A stretch of DNA of 19,335 nt from an uncultured Coriobacteriaceae bacterium (lineage in GTDB: Bacteria > Actinomycetota > Coriobacteriia > Coriobacteriales > Eggerthellaceae). The translations under genes and the position numbers were made by a program. This document shows positions 14,942-19,335 of the stretch, in pieces. The notes below the pieces were generated by a model. That model ran no database searches and was not told where the DNA came from. It saw only the letters and a list, made by a program, of their open reading frames with translations. Position 1 is the stretch's first letter. Each line of letters starts with the position of its first letter. The stretch is taken from positions 1 through 19,335 of the forward strand of contig URZP01000019.1 in assembly GCA_900552365.1 (NCBI GenBank), written 5' to 3'.

Positions 14942-15964
14942 TCAAGCGGCCCTCATGGAATGACCTCGGTACTGCACCGGGGTCATTCCCTTTAGGCGGA
15001 CCTGGTACCGGCCGGTGTTCCAGTAGTCTATGTATTCTTCCAGCTCAGCCTTGAACGCCTCGAACGATTCGAACCTCCTGCCGCGGTAGAACTCGTCCTT
15101 CATGTGCCCGAAGAAGCCCTCCATGCAGGCGTTGTCCAAGCAGGTCGCCTTCCTCGACATGCTCTGCACGATTCCGAGCTCCGCAAGCTTCAGCTGGTAC
15201 GACCTCTGCTGGTATTGCCATCCCTGGTCGGAGTGCAGCAGCGCCGGTCCGTCGAGCCTGAGCTCCAGCATCGCCACCATCTCGTTTATCTGCGCCATGT
15301 TGGGGTGCTCCGACACCGACCAGGCGACGATCTCGTTGTTATAGAGGTCCATCACGGGCGACAGATAGGCCTTGCCCCAAGGCTGGCGGAACTCGGTGAC
15401 GTCCGTGACGAGCTTGCGCATGGGCGCGTCCGACGAGAAATCCCTGTCCAGCACGTTGCGGGCGGCCTTGCCCTGATCGCCCCTGTAGGAGCTGTACCTC
15501 CTCCGCCTGATCCGGCAGCGCAGGCCCTCCTCGCGCATGAGCCGCAGGACGGTCTTGCCCGAGATGCAGAGCCCCTGCTCGTTGCGCAGCGCGAGCGCGA
15601 CCTGGCGGTAGCCCATGCCGTTGGCCGTGCGCGAGAACGCCTCGCGGACCAAGGGCCTCACGCCGGCGTAGCGGTCGCGCTCGGGATGGGACAGGTGGTA
15701 ATAGAAAGTCGAGCGCTTGAGACCGAGCTTCTCGAGCACCAGGGCCAGGGGCCATTCACGCCTCAGCGACGATGCTATTTCCGCCCGATCCCGTCCGCCA
15801 AGGCGTTTATTCGTTTTTGGATTTCCAGCTCCAGCTCCAACTCGCGCACGCGCGCCTCCAGCTCCTCCTCGCGGCTGGCGTATTCGGGTTTTCCCGGCTT
15901 GCGCGGCCTGCCCTTGGGCTTGGGCAGCAGCGCGTCGGGCCCTCCGTCCCGGTAGGCGCGGCAC
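14942..15964 (-). CDS. IS3-family transposase OrfB (DD(35)E catalytic subunit)
   Basis: This frame carries the transposase catalytic domain that cuts and joins the IS ends. An N-terminal HTH-like segment (REWPLALVLEKLGLKRSTFYYHL) is followed by the integrase core. The first Asp is in VTDVTEF and the second in LLHSDQGWQY. Exactly 35 residues later comes the Glu of CMEGFFGHMKDE. The C-terminal end YWNTGRYQVRLKGMTPVQYR is typical of the family. The open frame begins at 15964 inside OrfA, but its first ~45 residues are low-complexity shadow of OrfA. No start codon lies between the frameshift site and the catalytic domain, so expression as an OrfAB fusion by -1 frameshifting near 15814 is likely. 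Confidence 0.9.
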   Translation of the reverse strand: MPRLPGRRARRAAAQAQGQAAQAGKTRIRQPRGGAGGARARVGAGAGNPKTNKRLGGRDRAEIASSLRREWPLALVLEKLGLKRSTFYYHLSHPERDRYAGVRPLVREAFSRTANGMGYRQVALALRNEQGLCISGKTVLRLMREEGLRCRIRRRRYSSYRGDQGKAARNVLDRDFSSDAPMRKLVTDVTEFRQPWGKAYLSPVMDLYNNEIVAWSVSEHPNMAQINEMVAMLELRLDGPALLHSDQGWQYQQRSYQLKLAELGIVQSMSRKATCLDNACMEGFFGHMKDEFYRGRRFESFEAFKAELEEYIDYWNTGRYQVRLKGMTPVQYRGHSMRAA

Positions 15965-16248
15965 CAGCCCTCGAGCGGCGAGAGCGATGCGATGCCGTAC
16001 TTGGCCATCATGTCAGGCCTGGTCATGCCGTTCTCCACGACGTCCCTGGCTGCGGCGACCTTGAGCTCGTGGCTGTACTTCTTGTGGGTGGTCACGAACA
16101 GGGCCTCCTTTCCGAGCGCCCTGTAAGTGTACAGCCACCCCTCGACCGTTTTCTCCGGCAGCCCGAGCGCTGACGCGACGCCCTTGTTCCCGACCCCCTG
16201 GCTGAACAATTCGGCTGCCATCTGCCTAACCGGCAAATCATGGTGCAT
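15775..16248 (-). CDS. IS3-family transposase OrfA (DNA-binding helix-turn-helix subunit)
   Basis: OrfA is 157 residues and recognises the IS ends. An N-terminal HTH (about 5-45, with NKGVASALGLPEKTVEGWL) is followed by a second HTH region (about 60-105). A basic PKPKGRPRKPGKP segment and a C-terminal coiled coil (EELEARVRELELELEIQKR) come last. GGAGG lies seven bases before the ATG at 16248. The stop at 15775 is downstream of an A5 run (15814-15818) where a -1 shift joins this frame to OrfB. Confidence 0.9.
   Translation of the reverse strand: MHHDLPVRQMAAELFSQGVGNKGVASALGLPEKTVEGWLYTYRALGKEALFVTTHKKYSHELKVAAARDVVENGMTRPDMMAKYGIASLSPLEGWCRAYRDGGPDALLPKPKGRPRKPGKPEYASREEELEARVRELELELEIQKRINALADGIGRK
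15814..15820 (-). promoter_or_regulatory. Probable -1 ribosomal frameshift site between OrfA and OrfB
   Basis: The minus strand reads CCAAAAACG. In the OrfA frame it is CAA AAA CGA, and one base back it is CCA AAA ACG, which continues into OrfB. The A5 run permits AAA-to-AAA slippage at one tRNA site. It is weaker than the classic A6G heptamer. Confidence 0.5.
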
Positions 16249-16261
16249 GCAATCGCCTCCC

Positions 16262-16302
16262 CGAAAAGAAGTTGGACTGGAAACTTTTGTTTCCAGTCCA
16301 AC
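16262..16302 (-). terminator. Terminator-like hairpin at the upstream end of the IS element
   Basis: A perfect 14-bp stem (16271-16284 with 16289-16302, arm GTTGGACTGGAAAC) closes a 4-base loop. On the minus strand it is followed by TTCTTTT. It lies between the terminal repeat and OrfA and overlaps the inner part of the repeat. It should stop transcripts entering from the flanking permease gene. Confidence 0.7.
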
Positions 16303-16319
16303 TATCGGGGTTCACTTCA
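16296..16319 (-). repeat. Terminal inverted repeat, upstream end (IRL) of the IS3 element
   Basis: It is the partner of 14903-14926 and lies on the transposase 5' side. Its inner seven bases form part of the internal hairpin. Confidence 0.85.
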
Positions 16320-16322
16320 ACA

Positions 16323-16334
16323 GGGACGCGGTTT
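16323..16334 (-). terminator. Proximal arm of the permease terminator, split by the insertion sequence
   Basis: The arm reads AAACCGCGTCCC on the minus strand, 34 nt after the permease stop. Its partner arm is 1.4 kb away at 14887-14898, across the IS element. Confidence 0.8.
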
Positions 16335-16368
16335 CGAAATCTGAGGTGCGTTTCTGGTCTATTGCCGA

Positions 16369-17835
16369 TTAGCCAAGAACCGACAGCAGCACTTTGATCA
16401 GCGGATAGCCGATGAAACTGTATGCAAGCCAGGTGAACACGCAAACCGGGATGCCGATGGACATGATGTCCTTTTGCGTGTACAGCTCTTTGTTACCGTG
16501 CATCATTGCTGCATGCGGGGAAGCAGACGGGGTGAGCATGGCAACGAAGACCATAAGGACGACGCCCATGAACACCGGGGCGGGGTCGATGCCCAGCTGC
16601 TCGCTAAAGCCGACGACGATTGGAAGCAGAACTACTGCCATGGCTGCGTTGTTCGCGAAGTTGGTGATGATAAGCGAGACAAGAAGCATGATGCAGACGA
16701 ACGCCCATTCGGGCTGGCCGCCCAGAAGCGGGTTGAGCACTTGGATGAGCCATTGGGATACGCCGATGGTGGGCTTGGAGAGCATGCCTGCGGCGTAAAC
16801 TGCAGAGGCGATCATGAAGAAGATGCCCCAGTTGAAATGCTTGTAAGCGACCTCTTTGAAGTTCAGGATCGGCTTGCCGTCAACATGGATGATCAGGCAA
16901 GCACCTACGAAGGCTGCGGTTACACCAAGGATGCCGATGTAGTTGAGGACGTCGCAAACCGGGTTGCCTTTAACGAAGTTCGGAACAAGGACGCAAACCA
17001 GATAAACCGGGATCATCCAGATGTAGATCTTCTGAACAAGGTTCATCTTGGGCAGGGGCATCTGCTCTTCAACCATCTCAGGGGTGACGGACTTCATCTT
17101 GGACACGTCGATGCGAAGAATGAATTTCATTGCCAGCAGGTAGCAAGCCAGGATGAAGGTGGACATCAGGATGTCGGCTACGATGTAGGGCAGGTAAGGA
17201 ATGGCCGTACCTACGGTCTTGGTGAATGCGCTCAGGGGAACCAGCGGGGCGCCCTTGAAGGGCAGCAGGGGCTGGAACAGGGTGATGGCAAGGAACATAC
17301 CCACGAAGAAGAACTTCCAGATGCGATCTTCCTTGGTGACGCCCATGATTTCCATGTTGCGCGTGGCGATAGGCCACATAAGGATCAGCGCGATGAAAAC
17401 GTTCAGCAAGCCCGAGATGACTGCGCAGGCAAGAAAGAAAAGGGCCATGTATACATAGGGGCGACCGGTAAGGACCTTACGGGTCAGAATGTACTTCGCG
17501 ATGTACTTCGTGTCGCCAACCTGATCGATGGCGCCGAACAGGATCATCGCGAACAGGACCACCAGTACCGTGTTGTTACCGACGGCCTGCAGCCAAACAT
17601 CGTTGGAGCCAGCATCGCTCAGGCCGATTGCGCCCATAAGGACCAAACCGACGATAGAGGGCCACAACGTTTCAATCGTGGACCATGCGTAGATCATCAT
17701 CAGGAATACGCCAAGCAGCTTCATTCCCAATGGGGTGATGGGCTCCGGGTTGGGCAGCACCCACATAAGTGCCAACAAGCCGAAGCTGATCGCGACATGT
17801 ACGTAGTACAGGTCTTTCTTTTTCTTTTCTGCCAT
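16369..17835 (-). CDS. DASS/SLC13-type anion:sodium symporter-like permease
   Basis: This 488-residue membrane protein resembles the divalent-anion:Na+ symporter (SLC13/CitT) family and the wider ion-transporter superfamily. It has about twelve hydrophobic segments. Two inverted-repeat halves are suggested by LLNVFIALILMWPIA in the first half and TNFANNAAMAVVLLPIV in the second. Those are the positions where DASS proteins carry the SNT motifs, but a clean SNT is absent here (NVF, ANN). The late stretch MLTPSASPHAAMMHG is typical. Substrates in the family are C4-dicarboxylates, citrate or sulfate; which applies is open. AAGGGAG precedes the ATG at 17835. It looks monocistronic. Its terminator has been split by the IS element just downstream. 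Confidence 0.8.
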   Translation of the reverse strand: MAEKKKKDLYYVHVAISFGLLALMWVLPNPEPITPLGMKLLGVFLMMIYAWSTIETLWPSIVGLVLMGAIGLSDAGSNDVWLQAVGNNTVLVVLFAMILFGAIDQVGDTKYIAKYILTRKVLTGRPYVYMALFFLACAVISGLLNVFIALILMWPIATRNMEIMGVTKEDRIWKFFFVGMFLAITLFQPLLPFKGAPLVPLSAFTKTVGTAIPYLPYIVADILMSTFILACYLLAMKFILRIDVSKMKSVTPEMVEEQMPLPKMNLVQKIYIWMIPVYLVCVLVPNFVKGNPVCDVLNYIGILGVTAAFVGACLIIHVDGKPILNFKEVAYKHFNWGIFFMIASAVYAAGMLSKPTIGVSQWLIQVLNPLLGGQPEWAFVCIMLLVSLIITNFANNAAMAVVLLPIVVGFSEQLGIDPAPVFMGVVLMVFVAMLTPSASPHAAMMHGNKELYTQKDIMSIGIPVCVFTWLAYSFIGYPLIKVLLSVLG

Positions 17836-17933
17836 CTATTACTCCCTTCCGTTAGATCGACAGAGCCACCGCAAAGTGACCGAAGCGATCATATAAGATT
17901 CAGAGAGTCTCCATATTTCGCGAAAGATCAAGA

Positions 17934-17963
17934 AACATATTCAATACACTTGAACAACACAAG
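17934..17963 (-). promoter_or_regulatory. Possible sigma-70 promoter for the permease gene
   Basis: On the minus strand TTGTGT (17958-17963) is followed by an 18-nt spacer and TATGTT (17934-17939). Both boxes match only in part. CGAATA-type repeats lie just upstream. Confidence 0.3.
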
Positions 17964-17965
17964 GT

Positions 17966-18007
17966 ATTCGGGCATTCCGAATAAACGAATAGTAGCAATT
18001 CGAATAA
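17966..18007. promoter_or_regulatory. Cluster of CGAATA repeats upstream of the permease gene, possible operator
   Basis: TATTCGG-GCATT-CCGAATA (17966-17984) is a perfect 7-bp palindrome. Two more CGAATA copies in direct orientation lie at 17987-17992 and 18002-18007. They sit upstream of the possible -35 box, where an activator would bind. Confidence 0.4.
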
Positions 18008-18024
18008 GCCTTGCACGTGGGGTT

Positions 18025-19152
18025 TTACGCGATGAAGAGCACGGCGCCTGAGGTAAGACCGCCGCCGAAACCGGACATGATCACGGCATCGTTCTCGTTA
18101 ATGCGATCGGCGCGATATGCGTCACAGAGGGCCATGAGCGCACTAGCAGCAGAGGTGTTGCCGCTTTCGTACGCGTCGCACAGCGTCATGGGGATGCACG
18201 CCGACGACGAGTTGCCGCGATGCGCGATGGACACCTGGAAGCGCTCGAGCGGCAGGCCCATGCGCTTGGCGGCGTACTTGATGATGCGTTCGTTCGCTTG
18301 ATGCGGAACGATGCAGGAAACGTCGTCTAGGTTGAATTGGGCTCGATCGAGCACGGTGTTGATCGCTTCAGCAAGGGCATTTCCTGCGAATTTAAAGACA
18401 GCTTGCCCGTTCATGCCGATGAAGTCGGTGTCTTCGAAGGGCATGACGGCTGCATCAGCGGGCCCGAAGGGGAATGTTTCGTTGTTGAAGAGATTGGTGC
18501 GCCTGAGCGTCATATCGACGTCGTCGGTGTTCTTCATGAACGTGCTGAGGATGCCCTTCTTGTTCTCGTTCCATTCAAGCAGGACGGCGCCAGCGCCGTC
18601 GCCGAACAAAACGCAGGTGGCACGATCGGTCCAATCGGTGATTCGACTGAGTCGCTCGACGCCAACCACCAGTGCACGATTGATCTTGTTGCCAATCGCA
18701 CCACCTGCGATATGGGATGCAGCCATCATCGATTCGGCCACGTTTATGCCGTAGACGCAGCCCGAGCACGCAGCGTTCAAATCGAATGCGATGGCGTTGT
18801 CCAGGCCAAGCGCCATCTTAACCAGCGATGCCTGAGAGGGGATGGTCGTATCCGGCGTGATGGTCATGCAAATAAGCAGATCGATGCTTGCAGGATCAAC
18901 AGGAATCTTGCTCCAGCCAGCGGCTTCGGGAAGAACAGCGGTGCTGCTTTCTTCCGCATGCGAACCCATGGCGGCTAAACAGGCTGCGCTGGCGAGATCG
19001 GTCGATGATTCTTCGATCGCGATGCGCCTATTGTGAATGCCCGTTCGCTGAACGATCCACTCGTCCGATGTGTCGACGAGTTTGGCAAGGTCGTCATTAG
19101 AAACGATCTTGCGCGGGACGGCTTTACCGGATCCGATAACGGTGCAACCCAT
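18025..19152 (-). CDS. Beta-ketoacyl-ACP synthase III (FabH-type) with an internal 18-residue duplication
   Basis: This thiolase-fold enzyme condenses an acyl-CoA primer with malonyl-ACP to start fatty-acid synthesis, or a related chain. The triad is visible: Cys129 (AACSG), His284 (VPHQAN) and Asn314 (HRGNSSSA). The glycine-rich end GFGGGLTSGAVLF is typical. At 375 residues it is about 50 longer than usual FabH (about 315-330). Extra length lies at about 63-85 (HAEESSTAVLPEAAGWSKIP). More lies after the catalytic Asn, where residues 313-330 appear to be repeated as 331-348 (GN.S.A...M.LCDAY in both). GGAGGA precedes the ATG. No other fatty-acid genes are nearby, so it may be the housekeeping fabH or a specialised paralogue; I leave the symbol empty. 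Confidence 0.88.
   Translation of the reverse strand: MGCTVIGSGKAVPRKIVSNDDLAKLVDTSDEWIVQRTGIHNRRIAIEESSTDLASAACLAAMGSHAEESSTAVLPEAAGWSKIPVDPASIDLLICMTITPDTTIPSQASLVKMALGLDNAIAFDLNAACSGCVYGINVAESMMAASHIAGGAIGNKINRALVVGVERLSRITDWTDRATCVLFGDGAGAVLLEWNENKKGILSTFMKNTDDVDMTLRRTNLFNNETFPFGPADAAVMPFEDTDFIGMNGQAVFKFAGNALAEAINTVLDRAQFNLDDVSCIVPHQANERIIKYAAKRMGLPLERFQVSIAHRGNSSSACIPMTLCDAYESGNTSAASALMALCDAYRADRINENDAVIMSGFGGGLTSGAVLFIA
18109..18216 (-). repeat. Diverged in-frame tandem duplication (2 x 54 bp) inside the FabH-type gene
   Basis: Copy 1 is 18163-18216 and copy 2 is 18109-18162. The encoded 18-residue units agree at 10 of 18 positions (GN.S.A...M.LCDAY), while many codons differ. That points to an old duplication or a family insertion rather than a recent slip. 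Confidence 0.55.
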
Positions 19153-19232
19153 GCTTCCTCCTGATGCACGCCCGCGATCTGCGGTTCGTGTTTGTATCGT
19201 TGAATGGATTGAAATTAGTTTGACTATCTAAT

Positions 19233-19261
19233 AATTTAGAAAATGCAATACGACGTTTCAA
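19233..19261 (-). promoter_or_regulatory. Likely sigma-70 promoter for the FabH-type gene
   Basis: On the minus strand TTGAAA (19256-19261) is followed by exactly 17 nt and TAAATT (19233-19238), in an AT-rich patch about 80 nt before the start codon. Confidence 0.4.
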
Positions 19262-19335
19262 GCTGCTACATGTTTCTTACATTCGCGGATTTCGTCAGAG
19301 GGGTAACCGCAGCCGGCAAATAGGGAGGGTGAATC

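Larger units (their letters stand above)
14903..16319 (-). mobile_element. Complete IS3-family insertion sequence (1417 bp)
   Basis: The element is bounded by imperfect 24-bp inverted repeats at 14903-14926 and 16296-16319 (19 of 24 positions agree, shared core ACCCC...AGTTGGAC). Both begin TG and end CA as in the IS3 family. ACA lies immediately outside each end (14900-14902 and 16320-16322), a 3-bp target duplication. Inside are OrfA and OrfB on the minus strand in -1 phase. Both ends, both frames and the target duplication are intact, so the copy may still be active and looks recent. Confidence 0.92.

Noticed and set aside
16474..18051. A 525-codon open frame on the plus strand, opposite the permease
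   Set aside because: It is rich in Asp, His and Gln with no family match, and it lies fully across a clear membrane transporter gene on the other strand.
19318..19335. A gene starting at the right edge after GGGAGGG (GTG at 19329)
   Set aside because: Only two codons would lie in the window, so it cannot be supported.

Overview
The window appears to be two genomes joined near position 4988. Positions 1-4988 look like Bacteroidota (Bacteroidales, probably a gut or rumen lineage). Promoters there follow the Bacteroidetes pattern TTTG-N20-TAnnTTTG, the two-component pair is a close RprX/RprY match, and prolyl-tRNA synthetase is the archaeal/eukaryotic-type form usual in that phylum. From about 4989 to the end the DNA looks like Coriobacteriia (Actinomycetota, Eggerthellaceae-like). 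It has Shine-Dalgarno sites, GTG and TTG starts, a higher-GC codon style, and a gene set of Ddh, a DAACS symporter, a DUF5685/J-protein/Hsp70 cluster, a DASS permease and a FabH-type synthase. proS reads normally until six or so residues before its expected end, then runs into the terminator of the neighbouring coriobacterial gene. An assembly or amplification chimera is the simplest explanation.

Layout, left part: rprX and rprY (+, 2-nt gap) with a strong terminator; a GC-rich spacer; initiator tRNA-fMet (-) with its own promoter and terminator; a small four-helix membrane protein (-); proS (+), cut at the junction.

Layout, right part: a minus-strand operon of a dicarboxylate/amino-acid:cation symporter then meso-diaminopimelate dehydrogenase, ending in a 17-bp-stem terminator. 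Divergent from it is a plus-strand run: flippase-like polysaccharide exporter, small membrane zinc-ribbon protein, DUF5685 protein, J-domain protein with a Cys-rich tail, shortened DnaK paralogue, and a double-domain carboxymuconolactone-decarboxylase-family protein. Convergent with that run are a DASS/SLC13 permease (-) and a beta-ketoacyl-ACP synthase III (-).

A complete IS3-family element (14903-16319, 24-bp imperfect ends, 3-bp target duplication ACA, OrfA/OrfB in -1 phase, DD(35)E) sits between the carboxymuconolactone gene and the permease. Removing it and one ACA copy rebuilds a perfect 12-bp-stem terminator with loop GACA (TGTC in the transcript), so the element landed in the loop of the permease's terminator. 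The element has a terminator-like hairpin of its own just inside its upstream end, in the same direction.

The most interesting functional candidate is the block at 9811-13824. It links a membrane zinc-ribbon protein, a DUF5685 protein with two Asp-rich motifs, a J-protein with seven cysteines in its tail, and a lid-shortened Hsp70 whose ribosome binding site is partly enclosed in a 9-bp inverted repeat. Its function is not known to me.
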